The position numbers and the translations under genes were made by a program. Of a stretch of 64,000 bases of DNA, positions 15,794 to 24,044 are shown in pieces; position 1 is the stretch's first letter, and every line of letters begins with the position of its first letter. Under the pieces are notes generated by a model. The model did not search any database, was not told the DNA's origin, and worked only from the letters and a program-made list of their open reading frames with translations. The stretch comes from Mycolicibacterium confluentis (GTDB lineage Bacteria; Actinomycetota; Actinomycetes; Mycobacteriales; Mycobacteriaceae), in assembly GCF_010729895.1 (NCBI RefSeq), contig NZ_AP022612.1, positions 1,116,001-1,180,000 on the forward strand. Reading direction: 5' to 3'.

Positions 15794-18169
15794 TCAGATC
15801 ATGTCGTTGTTGGTCAACCACCGCATGATGGGCCAGCCGACGAACACCGGCAGCCAGCAGGTGAGGACGCGATAGAGGAGCACCGCCGGAAACGCGATGG
15901 CGGCAGGCACGCCGAACGCCGCCAGGCCGCCAATGAGCGCGGCCTCCACGGCGCCGACCCCGCCGGGGGTGGGCGCCGCCGAGGCGAGTGTGCCGCCGAT
16001 CATCGTCACGACGGTGACGGTGACGAACGAGACGTCGCCTCCGAACGCCTCGACGCTCGCCCACAGCGCCAGCGCGGCGCCGAGAGTCGTTCCGGCAGCG
16101 CCCAAAACGATCAGCGCGAGCCGTTTTGGTTCGCGCGCCACCTCTACGAGGTCGGTGGCCACCTCTTTGAGCTTCGGCCGGACCGCGGTGCCCAACCACC
16201 GGCGCAGCTTGGGCACGAACAGGAATGCCCCGAGAAGTCCGAGTGCTACACCGCCAATGAGGTACAGCACCGTCGCTGACGGCACGAAGTGGGACAGGTT
16301 GGCGGACGCGCCTGCGGCGGTACTGAACACGATGAGCAGCAGCACGTGCACGATCACCTGGACGGACTGCTGGAGCGCGACGGCCGTTGTGGCGCGTACC
16401 GCGCCGAGTCCGCCCTTCTGCAGGAACCGGGTCGACAACGCCAGGCCGCCGACGCCTGCCGGTGTGGTGGTCGCCGCAAAGGTGTTGGCCACCTGCATGA
16501 TCGTCAGGTTGCGGAAGCTGACGAGGCCGTCGGCGCACGCCCACAGCGCCGCGGCGGCCCCGACGTACGTGAGCGCCGAGACCGTCAGGCCAAGCAGGGC
16601 CCACCACCAGTTCGCGGTGCGCAGTTCGGTGAAGAACGTGGGCGCGGTGCTCAGGAACGGATAGGCGACGTAGACCAGTGCGACGAGCAGCACCAGTTGG
16701 ATGACCTGGGTCCGGGTGAACCGGGTGATGGTCTCGGCCTGGATCTGGTCGGCGCCGGTCTGCTTCTGGACCTCGTCCCGCGCGGCCGTCAGCACGACCC
16801 CGGCGTCGTCGACACTGTCGCGGATCCGGGCTGGCATGGCCGACTTGGTCAACCGGCGCGACGCGGTCAGGACGGTGTCCTTGCCGAATGTTTCGATCGC
16901 GGCCGTCACCGCGGGTCCCGCGCCGTAGAGGTCGGTGGTGGTGAGCAGCAGTTGCGCGATGTCGGCCTGGAGCAGTTCGTCGGTGGCGCCGAACTCGGCG
17001 TAGCCGAAACCGCCGAACAGCACCGACCCGTCGGCGACCGTGATCTCCCGGCTGCGCAGATCGCCGTGGGAGAACTGGTGGTGGTGCAGCACCGAGAGCA
17101 CCTGCCAGATCTGCTCCACCGGGGTGTCCTCGGCGACGTCGTGCAGCGCCTCGCCGCGGGCCGGGGTGTGGGCGTACATGGTCCACCCGCGGTCCAGAGC
17201 TGACATCGACAGCATGTTGGTGTTGGCCAGGCCCAGATCGCCGATGGCCATCGCGAGCAGGCAGCGATGTTCGACGGCGCGCCGCATGGACGTCTGCAAT
17301 GGCGCTGTCTCGCTGGCGCGCAGGCGCAGTTTGCGCCAGAACTGTCTCAGGGCACCGCCGCTGCGTTGATTGGGACCGTACAGCTCGACGACCGCGGTCG
17401 AGTCGGGTTCGTCGGTGGTCGCCGACAGCAGCAGTGGGCCGGGGCCGGCGGGCCGCATGACGGCCAGGGCTTGGGGTTCGAATCCACGCCGGCGCATGGC
17501 GCGCACCGCGCCGTCCAGGGGCACCTCCAGTGCCGGTGTCCCGACGACGAGCACCACCAGGGCGCCGACGAACCACCCGACGGCAAGGCCCATCAGCGAC
17601 CGTGCGGGCACCACGGCGCTGACGACCAGGTGGATCGGCACGAAGGCCAACAGCAGCGTCCACCACCACCGGCGCCACCGTGCGGGCAGTCCCGATCCCG
17701 ACACCGTGAGCATTGCCGCCAGCATCGCGATCCAGCGCGGGTCGTCGAGGAACTGCGACAGCACGCTGTCGAGCCGTTCGGACAGGTCGAAGTGCCAACT
17801 CGGGGCCGCGATGCCGTTGCCGGTGATCGACAGCGCCAGCACGGCCGTCAAACCGGCCGCGACGTACGCCCCGAGCAGCTTCCACTGCCTGGCCGCCAGC
17901 AGTCCGATCAGGATCGCGAACGGCAGCGCCAGGATCGCGATGCCGTACGCCAGGTAGACCAGGTTGGACTGGGTCGGGGTGAGTACGCCGACGATCTCCG
18001 AGATGGATTTCTCGAGCGTGACCCACTCGTACCGGGTGATCAGCGAACTGGTGATCACGGCCGCCAGGAAGGCGGCGGAAAGCGCCAACCGAATGATGTC
18101 GTTGGTGCGTTTCGTCATGGGTTGCAGCAGCTTGCCCGTGACGGTGATGTCCCGCCCGTCAACTCGCAT
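15794..18169 (-). CDS. Large membrane protein: degenerate kinase domain plus lysylphosphatidylglycerol-synthase-type (AglD/UPF0104) membrane domain
   Basis: The 791-residue product starts at ATG 18169 behind GGAAG. Residues about 25-200 hold a first set of membrane helices. Residues about 215-450 resemble a protein kinase-like fold, with HGDLRSREITV in place of the catalytic loop and LFGGFGYAEF where DFG should be, so the Mg-binding Asp is missing. Residues about 475-790 are the LPG_synthase_TM/AglD domain (ATTTPAGVGGLALSTRF, then APTPGGVGAVEAAL). The membrane part suggests flipping or lipid-linked transfer. The kinase part is probably a regulatory pseudokinase. No substrate is inferable. Confidence 0.82.
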   Translation of the reverse strand: MRVDGRDITVTGKLLQPMTKRTNDIIRLALSAAFLAAVITSSLITRYEWVTLEKSISEIVGVLTPTQSNLVYLAYGIAILALPFAILIGLLAARQWKLLGAYVAAGLTAVLALSITGNGIAAPSWHFDLSERLDSVLSQFLDDPRWIAMLAAMLTVSGSGLPARWRRWWWTLLLAFVPIHLVVSAVVPARSLMGLAVGWFVGALVVLVVGTPALEVPLDGAVRAMRRRGFEPQALAVMRPAGPGPLLLSATTDEPDSTAVVELYGPNQRSGGALRQFWRKLRLRASETAPLQTSMRRAVEHRCLLAMAIGDLGLANTNMLSMSALDRGWTMYAHTPARGEALHDVAEDTPVEQIWQVLSVLHHHQFSHGDLRSREITVADGSVLFGGFGYAEFGATDELLQADIAQLLLTTTDLYGAGPAVTAAIETFGKDTVLTASRRLTKSAMPARIRDSVDDAGVVLTAARDEVQKQTGADQIQAETITRFTRTQVIQLVLLVALVYVAYPFLSTAPTFFTELRTANWWWALLGLTVSALTYVGAAAALWACADGLVSFRNLTIMQVANTFAATTTPAGVGGLALSTRFLQKGGLGAVRATTAVALQQSVQVIVHVLLLIVFSTAAGASANLSHFVPSATVLYLIGGVALGLLGAFLFVPKLRRWLGTAVRPKLKEVATDLVEVAREPKRLALIVLGAAGTTLGAALALWASVEAFGGDVSFVTVTVVTMIGGTLASAAPTPGGVGAVEAALIGGLAAFGVPAAIAFPAVLLYRVLTCWLPVFVGWPIMRWLTNNDMI

Positions 18170-18362
18170 GTTGTTGGATCTTCCGCCCCGCCGTCCGTCG
18201 CTGTTCCCGGGACAACATAACCGCACTGCTGTCCCGAAGTCCGCAGCGAGGGTTTGAAGTCGCGGGGTGGTGGGAACAAAGCGTGCGGGGTGGTGAGAGC
18301 TCACCACTCGAAGCGGCGCGAAACCGGCCAGCCGACTAACCGCAGACTTGATCCCTGAGAGG

Positions 18363-18387
18363 CCCGGTCCCTGAATAAGGGGCCGGG
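18363..18387. terminator. GC-rich hairpin downstream of the TetR gene
   Basis: CCCGGTCCCT (18363-18372), loop GAATA, AGGGGCCGGG (18378-18387): a 10-bp stem with one G-T pair. It lies 28 bases beyond the TetR stop on the minus strand and separates that gene from the large membrane protein gene. A TCTTT run follows it on the plus strand. Confidence 0.6.
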
Positions 18388-18414
18388 TCTTTCGATCAGT
18401 TGGATGTGGTGCCG

Positions 18415-19128
18415 CTAGTCGTCGTCGGCCACGGACGCGGCGATGATCCGGTCGATCTCCGTCGGGCGCGGGATGGCCTCGCCCGTGCCGAGGGCGCACG
18501 ACACCAGCGCGTCCACCAGTCCGTCGGCGAGCGCGTAGACGCCGTCGGGGGACCCGCCGGCCGGCGCCATGGTCTGCTGGATCGAGACGATGCCGTGCAG
18601 GCCGGTCCACAGCGTGTGCGCGCACTGGTGCAGGGGCAGCGCCAGGTGGTGGCCAGCTTCGGCGCATTCGGTGAGGGCGCGCCGCAGGCGTCCCGACACC
18701 TGACGCGAGGGGTGATGGCCCCGCTTCCCGGCGTCCAATGCGGGTTGGCGAACCTGGTACATCAGCCGGTAGTGGCCGGGGTGTTCCAGGGCGAACCGGC
18801 AGTAGGCGTGCACTTGGGCCAGCAGACGGTCGCGCGGACCGCCGTCGGTCGCCTCGGCGGCGGTCCGCATCACGTCGGCGAGTTGGGCGTACTTGTCGGC
18901 CAGCGCGGCCCACACGAGCTCGGACTTGTCGGCGAAATGGAGGTAGATGCTGGGCGCCGCGACTCCGACCTCCTCGGCGACGGCGCGCATGGTCAGCTTC
19001 TCGTCGCTGCCCCACTCGTCCAGCAGACGGTTGACGGCCTCGAGGATCTCGGCGCGCAGTTGGTCGCCGTGTCCGCGCCGACTGCGTGGCCGGCTCGATT
19101 TCCCTTGTCCTGTTGCGGCGCGTCGCAC
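18415..19128 (-). CDS. TetR/AcrR family transcriptional regulator
   Basis: A 237-residue regulator. After a basic N-terminal tail it has a TetR HTH (LTMRAVAEEVGVAAPSIYLHF, residues about 45-65, where the YLHF segment contacts DNA) followed by a helical ligand domain. It is divergent from the dehydrogenase/CMD fusion gene, with 113 bases between them that contain a 23-base palindrome (19204-19226). It probably represses itself and that neighbour. The ligand is unknown. The start is GTG. Confidence 0.88.
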   Translation of the reverse strand: MRRAATGQGKSSRPRSRRGHGDQLRAEILEAVNRLLDEWGSDEKLTMRAVAEEVGVAAPSIYLHFADKSELVWAALADKYAQLADVMRTAAEATDGGPRDRLLAQVHAYCRFALEHPGHYRLMYQVRQPALDAGKRGHHPSRQVSGRLRRALTECAEAGHHLALPLHQCAHTLWTGLHGIVSIQQTMAPAGGSPDGVYALADGLVDALVSCALGTGEAIPRPTEIDRIIAASVADDD

Positions 19129-19203
19129 ACTTCACCTCCAGATGTGCTGAGAATCACCAGGTTAGAGCCCTGCCCGAGGGTCGATAGTGAGACTAAGCTT
19201 CAG

Positions 19204-19226
19204 GTAACTGAACATTGTTAGTTTAC
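19204..19226. promoter_or_regulatory. Palindromic operator between the TetR and fusion genes
   Basis: The pattern GTAA-N3-AACA-N-TGTT-N3-TTAC is symmetric at 16 of the 16 specified positions over 23 bases. It lies 16 bases before the fusion gene ATG, well placed to block its transcription. No other copy was noticed in the window. Confidence 0.7.
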
Positions 19227-19241
19227 GTGATGGAGGTCGCA

Positions 19242-20567
19242 ATGACTGCGAGTCCCGACGAATTGGTTGCTCCCCTCGCGGGCGCCGACCGCGAGGCCGT
19301 CGAGGACCGCGGCCCGGTCGGTGCCGGGATCGCACCTCGGGCCGGCGTCATCGGCCTCGGCATGATCGGCGGCGGTGTTGCGGTGAGCCTCGAGGCTCGT
19401 GGCCGGATCCCGGTGGTCTACGACATCCGCCCCGAGGCGGCCGAGGATCTGGGGCTGGCCTTGGCGGCCCCGACGCCCGCCGAGGTGGCGGCCGTCAGCG
19501 ACGTCGTGCTGATCGCGGTGGTCGATGCCGCGCAGGTGCGCGAGGTGCTGCGGGGGACCGACGGCGTACTCGCCGGCGCCCGGCCGGGCCTCGTCGTCGT
19601 GCTGCTGTCCACTCTCGCCGTGCCCGAGGTGCTCGACATCGCCGAGGAGTGCCGACCCTTCGGTGTGGCACTGCTCGACTGCGGTGTCACACCCGGTGAT
19701 CAGGCCGCCAACAACGGAATGGTCGCCATGGTGGGCGGTGACGACGACACCGTGCGCCGGGCGATGCCGGTGCTGGCCGATTTCGCCAAGAAGGTTGTGC
19801 ACTGCGGCCCGTCGGGTGCCGGCATGGCCACCAAGATCGCGCGCAACGTCCTCACCTACGGCACCTGGCGCGTCGCGCACGAGGCCGCCGAACTGGCGCG
19901 TGCCGCCGGGGTGGATCCGGAGACGCTCATCGACGTCGTCGAGGAGGCGGACCCGCAGGGTTCGACCCTCTTCACATGGCTGCGCAACCGCAGCACCAAC
20001 CCCGAGATCGTCGAGCAGGCCGGCCCACAGGTGCTGCGGCTGATGACCAAGGACCTCGGCGCGGCCCAGGAGTTGGCTGCCGACAACGGGATTGTCGTTC
20101 CGGTGGTCGATGTGGCCCGTGAGCGCGCAGCCGAGACGCTCGGCGTCCGGGAGGCCGCGTCGCCGGCCGACCGCACCGAGGTCGGACTGCAGACCATGGA
20201 CAAGGTGTACGGCGCCGGCCTGGCCGCTCATATGCCCGAGGACCGGTCGCCCGCGCTCGAGATGACGATCGACCACCTCTTCGGTGAGGTCTGGAGCCGC
20301 CCGGGACTGTCGCTGCGAGACCGCCGCCTGGTGGTGTTGGGTGCGACGGCGATGCTGGGCCGCGCCGACCTGATCGAGGTGCAGGTGCGTGGCGCGCTCA
20401 TCAACGGTGAGCTCACCGAAGACGAGTTGGAAGAGATTGTGCTGCAACTGCATTACTACGCGGGCTGGGGTAACGGCACGGCCGTGCAGGCGGGTGTGAA
20501 CGCGGCGCTGGCGAGCTGGAAGAACGGTTTTGTCGCGCCGGGCGATCAGGGCTCGAGCGGGCGGTAG
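19242..20567 (+). CDS. Fusion of 3-hydroxyisobutyrate-dehydrogenase-type oxidoreductase and carboxymuconolactone-decarboxylase (CMD) domain
   Basis: From ATG 19242 (GGAGGT four bases upstream) the protein has 441 residues. Residues about 25-320 are a beta-hydroxyacid dehydrogenase: Rossmann GVIGLGMIGGGVA, the LLDCGVTPGDQAANNG substrate loop and catalytic Lys in GAGMATKIARNVLTYG. Residues about 335-430 are a CMD/AhpD-like domain (LSLRDRRLVVLGATAMLGR, LTEDELEEIVLQLHYYAGWG) without the CxxC of peroxidase members. Separate dehydrogenase and CMD genes lie at 22719 and 23630, supporting a functional link. Its end overlaps the convergent cyclase gene by 22 bases. Confidence 0.85.
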   Translation: MTASPDELVAPLAGADREAVEDRGPVGAGIAPRAGVIGLGMIGGGVAVSLEARGRIPVVYDIRPEAAEDLGLALAAPTPAEVAAVSDVVLIAVVDAAQVREVLRGTDGVLAGARPGLVVVLLSTLAVPEVLDIAEECRPFGVALLDCGVTPGDQAANNGMVAMVGGDDDTVRRAMPVLADFAKKVVHCGPSGAGMATKIARNVLTYGTWRVAHEAAELARAAGVDPETLIDVVEEADPQGSTLFTWLRNRSTNPEIVEQAGPQVLRLMTKDLGAAQELAADNGIVVPVVDVARERAAETLGVREAASPADRTEVGLQTMDKVYGAGLAAHMPEDRSPALEMTIDHLFGEVWSRPGLSLRDRRLVVLGATAMLGRADLIEVQVRGALINGELTEDELEEIVLQLHYYAGWGNGTAVQAGVNAALASWKNGFVAPGDQGSSGR

Positions 20568-22039
20568 AGCTCGGTCGGGACGCCACGTCCGCGCAGCACC
20601 TCGGCGCCGACCGATGCCCACCGTGCGGCTTCATCGCATTGGGCGCGGTCTCGGATGGTGCCCGAACACAGCACCCGGGTGGTGTCGCTCTTCGCTCGGT
20701 CGGCGAGGCGGGCCGCCTCGTTGACCGCGTCGCCGATCACGGTGTACTCGAAGCGGTTCTCCGCGCCGACGAATCCGGCGAACACCCGTCCCGCTGACAC
20801 TCCGATCCCGTAGTCCAGGCGGACTCTGTGCGGCAGTCGCAGGGACAGCTCGCGAGCGGTGGCCAGGGCGTCGTCTGCGGGGGCGGCGGTGTGTACGGGC
20901 GCTCCGAACACCACGAGGGCGGCGTCACCCTGGAACTTGTTGATGAATCCGGTGCTGGCGTCCACGACGTCCACGATCGCGCGGAAGAAGTCGTTGAGGG
21001 TGTCGGCCACCACTTCTGGGGGCTGACTGGCGGCGAACTGCGTCGAGCCCGCGAGGTCGACGAACAGCACAGCCACCTCTCGCACGTCGCGGTACAGCGA
21101 CACCTCGCGATCGACGAGCACCCGGACCACGTCGTCGCCGACGTGCCTGCCGAAGAGGTCGCGAATCCGGTCGCGTTCGCGGAGTCCCGCCACCATGCGG
21201 TTGAAACGGCTCTGCAGCAGCCCGATCTCGGAGCGCTCGTAGATGTTGACGCGCCGGTTGATGTTGCCCTGCTCGACGTCGGCCATGGCGTCGATGACCT
21301 CGCGCAGGGGATCCGAGATTGAGCGGGAGACCAGAATCATGCCGCGCAGTCCCCACAGCACCGCGACGCCGCTGAGCACCAGGACCGGGATCTCCACCGA
21401 CGACGTCGTGTCGATGATCCAGCCCCGACTGCGGATCAGGATCAGCAGCGCGATGCCGATGCTGGGCAGTGCGCAGCACAGCACCCACATCATCAGCAGT
21501 CGGGCCAGCACGCCGGGTGCGGTGTCGCGGCGCACCGCGTACGGCCCCGCGGCCGCGCTGAGGGGATGCAGGGTGCGCACCGTCAGCAGCAGTGCGGTGC
21601 ACACCGCCGCCGTGGCGCCGAAGAACACCGCCGGTCCCACCAGCACGGCAACGGCGAACCCCGATTCCAGGTTGGCCAGCACCACGATCAGCCCGCTGCC
21701 CACCCATGTCCAGGTCAGCAGCAGGCTGGCTCGGCGCGCGACACGCAGCGCCGAACGGCGTTGTCGTGGAGTGGGTTCGGTGCCGGTGACGTACCACCGA
21801 AGCGACGGCAGCACGATGGCGACACTGCCCACCGCGACGACGACGATCGCACCCACGACGAGCGCGATGATCAGCGGGTCGTTGTCGGGATTGAACGGCG
21901 GCTGATCGTCACCCAGCGTCTCGCGGCGCAGCGCGGTCATCACCAGCAGCACCTCGATGACGGCGAGCACGTGCGCGATGGTGACGCCCGCGGCGTAGCG
22001 CAGTGCCAATCCGGTGGCGTCAGAGGCCTTGGGCGCCAC
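20546..22039 (-). CDS. Membrane-anchored class III adenylate cyclase with HAMP domain
   Basis: A 497-residue protein with six transmembrane helices (about residues 12-34, 56-78, 104-124, 128-152, 180-204, 217-238), a HAMP linker (SISDPLREVIDAMADVEQGN) and a C-terminal class III cyclase domain. Catalytic residues are complete: Asp328 and Asp372 for metal, Lys368 in NKFQGDAALVVFGAP for adenine, Asn440 and Arg444 in VNEAARL. It resembles mycobacterial cyclases of the Rv1318c-Rv1320c/Rv3645 type. The GTG start lies inside the 3' end of the upstream TetR gene (20-base overlap), so the two are cotranscribed. Confidence 0.9.
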   Translation of the reverse strand: MAPKASDATGLALRYAAGVTIAHVLAVIEVLLVMTALRRETLGDDQPPFNPDNDPLIIALVVGAIVVVAVGSVAIVLPSLRWYVTGTEPTPRQRRSALRVARRASLLLTWTWVGSGLIVVLANLESGFAVAVLVGPAVFFGATAAVCTALLLTVRTLHPLSAAAGPYAVRRDTAPGVLARLLMMWVLCCALPSIGIALLILIRSRGWIIDTTSSVEIPVLVLSGVAVLWGLRGMILVSRSISDPLREVIDAMADVEQGNINRRVNIYERSEIGLLQSRFNRMVAGLRERDRIRDLFGRHVGDDVVRVLVDREVSLYRDVREVAVLFVDLAGSTQFAASQPPEVVADTLNDFFRAIVDVVDASTGFINKFQGDAALVVFGAPVHTAAPADDALATARELSLRLPHRVRLDYGIGVSAGRVFAGFVGAENRFEYTVIGDAVNEAARLADRAKSDTTRVLCSGTIRDRAQCDEAARWASVGAEVLRGRGVPTELYRPLEP

Positions 22040-22646
22040 TGGCCTCGACTCCGATGCCGCTCAGGCAGAACTGCACGAGGTGGGTGACGTCTGCCCGGGG
22101 TGGGCGCTGCCCTGATCCCAGGTGCCGACGCAGCGTGCCCATCGTGCAGTGGAACACCGCGTCTCCGTCACGCACGGGGTCCCGGCGGCCCATGGCGGCC
22201 AGTGGATCCGTGAGCAGGGCCCGAAGGGGAGCCATGAGTTCCTCGTCGGACGCTCGGCGACCGGCGATGGCGGACAACTGCGCCACGGTGGCTCGGCACA
22301 TCCTGAAGCGATGCGGGTCGGTCATCTCCTCGAGCAGGCCCTCGACCCAGCAGGCCACCTGGTCGACGGGGTCGGCGCGTCGGCACATCTCGTCGGCGAT
22401 CGCAGTGGTGACCACACCGATGCCGCGCTCCATGGCCGTCATGACCAGATCGTCCTTGCCGCTGAAGTGCCGGTAGAACGTCTTGTTGCAGGTACCCGCT
22501 TCCGCAATGATGTCGCAGACTCGAAGCGTCTGAGGCGTCGAGCGGGACATCACCCGAACCGCGGCGTCGAGGATGCGCGTGACCTCTGGGCTGTAACCGG
22601 GGCGTGCGGGGGCGGCGGCCGCGGGTCTCTGCTCCGTCGTCTCCAT
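22020..22646 (-). CDS. TetR/AcrR family transcriptional regulator (candidate for the GAGAA-N5-TTCTC sites)
   Basis: A 208-residue regulator from ATG 22646, behind GGGAGG; an in-frame start at 22703 is possible but would overrun the operator. The HTH is TLRVCDIIAEAGTCNKTFYRHF (residues about 42-63 of the product), with a helical C-terminal domain rich in Met and Leu. A palindrome GAGAATATCCTTCTC lies 25 bases upstream of its start. The same palindrome occurs at five other catabolic promoters in the window. It is cotranscribed with the adenylate cyclase, linking the regulator to cAMP synthesis by operon structure. Confidence 0.85.
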   Translation of the reverse strand: METTEQRPAAAAPARPGYSPEVTRILDAAVRVMSRSTPQTLRVCDIIAEAGTCNKTFYRHFSGKDDLVMTAMERGIGVVTTAIADEMCRRADPVDQVACWVEGLLEEMTDPHRFRMCRATVAQLSAIAGRRASDEELMAPLRALLTDPLAAMGRRDPVRDGDAVFHCTMGTLRRHLGSGQRPPRADVTHLVQFCLSGIGVEASGAQGL

Positions 22647-22670
22647 GCCTCCCGCTCGGTCAGTCCAGCC

Positions 22671-22685
22671 GAGAATATCCTTCTC
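22671..22685. promoter_or_regulatory. GAGAA-N5-TTCTC operator, site 1 (upstream of TetR 22020)
   Basis: GAGAATATCCTTCTC, extended by CC/GG on both flanks to a 19-base palindrome. It lies just upstream of the TetR ATG, as expected for autoregulation. Confidence 0.75.
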
Positions 22686-22718
22686 GGTTCGTGCGATCAG
22701 CATTTCCGCCGGATGGGG

Positions 22719-23633
22719 TCACGCGGGCGCTGACGGGTCGGAATCCGTCGGTCGGCCGTCGACGAGCACCCCAGCAGCGGCCTCCATGGGCTTGATCACG
22801 GCGGTGAAATCGGAGTCGGGCCCTTCGGCGGCCACGGTGTCGCTCCAGCATCTCCCGATCGCCGCCGCGATGTCCGACGGTGCCTGAAGCGAGCGCGCCT
22901 CGTCGAGGTAGAGGTCGACGTCCTTGGCCATCAGTCCGGTCGCGAATCCGTAGTCGAAGGTGCGGGGGAGCACCGCGCGCGGGAACTTGTCACGGCTGGC
23001 GTGGGTGCCGCCGGAACCGGCGTTGAGCACGTCGATCATCACGCCTGGATCCAGTCCCGCGCGCACCCCCATCACCACCGCCTCGGCCGTGGCCGCCAGT
23101 GCCGTCGCCGCGAGCATGTTGTTGACCAGCTTCATGGTCTGGGCCGCGCCAGGAGACTCGCTGACGAAGATGGGTCTGCCCAGCGCCTCCAACACCGTTC
23201 GCAGAGAGTCGAATTCGGTCCGTGGGCCCGACACCATCAACGCCAGCGTGCCCTGCTCGGCGCCGTGCACGCCGCCGCTGACCGGGCAGTCCAGCGTGCT
23301 GATGCCGTGCTCCCGCAGGCGCTCGTGGACCTGTTGGGCCGTGGTGGCGCCCACCGTGGACAGATCGACGAAGCGGCGGATGCGGGCACCGTGCCGGATG
23401 CCGCCGGACACTTCGAGGGAGGCCTGCGGGGTGGGCAGGCTCGCCAGCACCACGTCGGCGCGGTCGGCGACGTCGCGGACATCGGCGCCCGCGGCGGCGC
23501 CGGCCCGTACGGCCCCGTCGAGGGCCTCGGCGCGCGGGTCGAACGCCACCACCGGATGTCCGGCGGCGACCAGTCGGCGCAGCATGGGCGAGCCCATGTG
23601 CCCCAGGCCGATGAACCCGAGGGTGAGGTTCAC
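22719..23633 (-). CDS. 3-hydroxyisobutyrate dehydrogenase-type NAD(P)-dependent oxidoreductase
   Basis: A 304-residue beta-hydroxyacid dehydrogenase. The N-terminal Rossmann motif is GFIGLGHMGSPM, the substrate-binding loop is DCPVSGGVHGAEQGTLALMVSG, and the catalytic Lys168 lies in AAQTMKLVNNML, followed by the all-helical NAD_binding_11 domain with KDVDLYLDEA. It probably oxidises a beta-hydroxy acid or semialdehyde-level intermediate. The GTG start overlaps the stop of the CMD gene by 4 bases. The pair reproduces as separate genes the two domains fused in 19242-20567. Confidence 0.88.
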   Translation of the reverse strand: MNLTLGFIGLGHMGSPMLRRLVAAGHPVVAFDPRAEALDGAVRAGAAAGADVRDVADRADVVLASLPTPQASLEVSGGIRHGARIRRFVDLSTVGATTAQQVHERLREHGISTLDCPVSGGVHGAEQGTLALMVSGPRTEFDSLRTVLEALGRPIFVSESPGAAQTMKLVNNMLAATALAATAEAVVMGVRAGLDPGVMIDVLNAGSGGTHASRDKFPRAVLPRTFDYGFATGLMAKDVDLYLDEARSLQAPSDIAAAIGRCWSDTVAAEGPDSDFTAVIKPMEAAAGVLVDGRPTDSDPSAPA

Positions 23634-24010
23634 GTGGCGTCCAGTTCGGCGAACAGTTCCCGTGCGATCCGGAAGCTGTCGACGGCCGCGGGTGCTCCCG
23701 CATAGACCCCGACCTGGAGGAACACCTCGCGGATCTCCTCACGAGTCACACCGTTGTTGAGCGCGCCACGCAGGTGGGTGCGCAGTTCGTGGGGCCGGTT
23801 CAGCGTCGCGATCATGGCCAGGTTGAGCATGCTGCGGATCTTGAGGGGCAGCCCCTCGCGGCCCCATACCGCACCCCAGCAGTACTCGGTGAGCAGATCC
23901 TGCAGGGGCGCCGAGAACTCGTCCACGTTCTTCGTCGCGGCGTCCACGTACGCCTGGCCGAGCACCGCGGTGCGGACTTCGCGGCCGCGTTCGTAGGTCT
24001 GCTTGTCCAT
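23630..24010 (-). CDS. Carboxymuconolactone decarboxylase (CMD) family protein
   Basis: A 126-residue single-domain CMD protein from ATG 24010, with an AGGAGG site upstream. It has the gamma-CMD pattern: RTAVLGQAYVDAA, LTEYCWGAVWGREGLPLK, RSMLNLAMIATLNRPHEL, then TREEIREVFLQVGVYAGAPA. The AhpD-type CxxC is absent, so a decarboxylase or lactonase-like role fits better than peroxidase. It is translationally coupled to the dehydrogenase gene downstream. The physiological reaction is unknown. Confidence 0.88.
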   Translation of the reverse strand: MDKQTYERGREVRTAVLGQAYVDAATKNVDEFSAPLQDLLTEYCWGAVWGREGLPLKIRSMLNLAMIATLNRPHELRTHLRGALNNGVTREEIREVFLQVGVYAGAPAAVDSFRIARELFAELDAT

Positions 24011-24044
24011 GTGGGCGGCCTCCTGGCTCTGTCGCGCTGTCCCG

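Noticed and set aside
15495..18026. Very long open frame overlapping the large membrane protein gene in another minus-strand frame
   Set aside because: It is Arg/Gly/His-rich with no recognisable motif and lies over a clear membrane protein with matching family segments; typical GC-rich shadow frame.
18170..19135. N-terminal extension joining the large membrane protein frame with sequence under the TetR gene
   Set aside because: The extra residues overlap the TetR gene in the wrong frame; a good ribosome-binding site and ATG exist at 18169.
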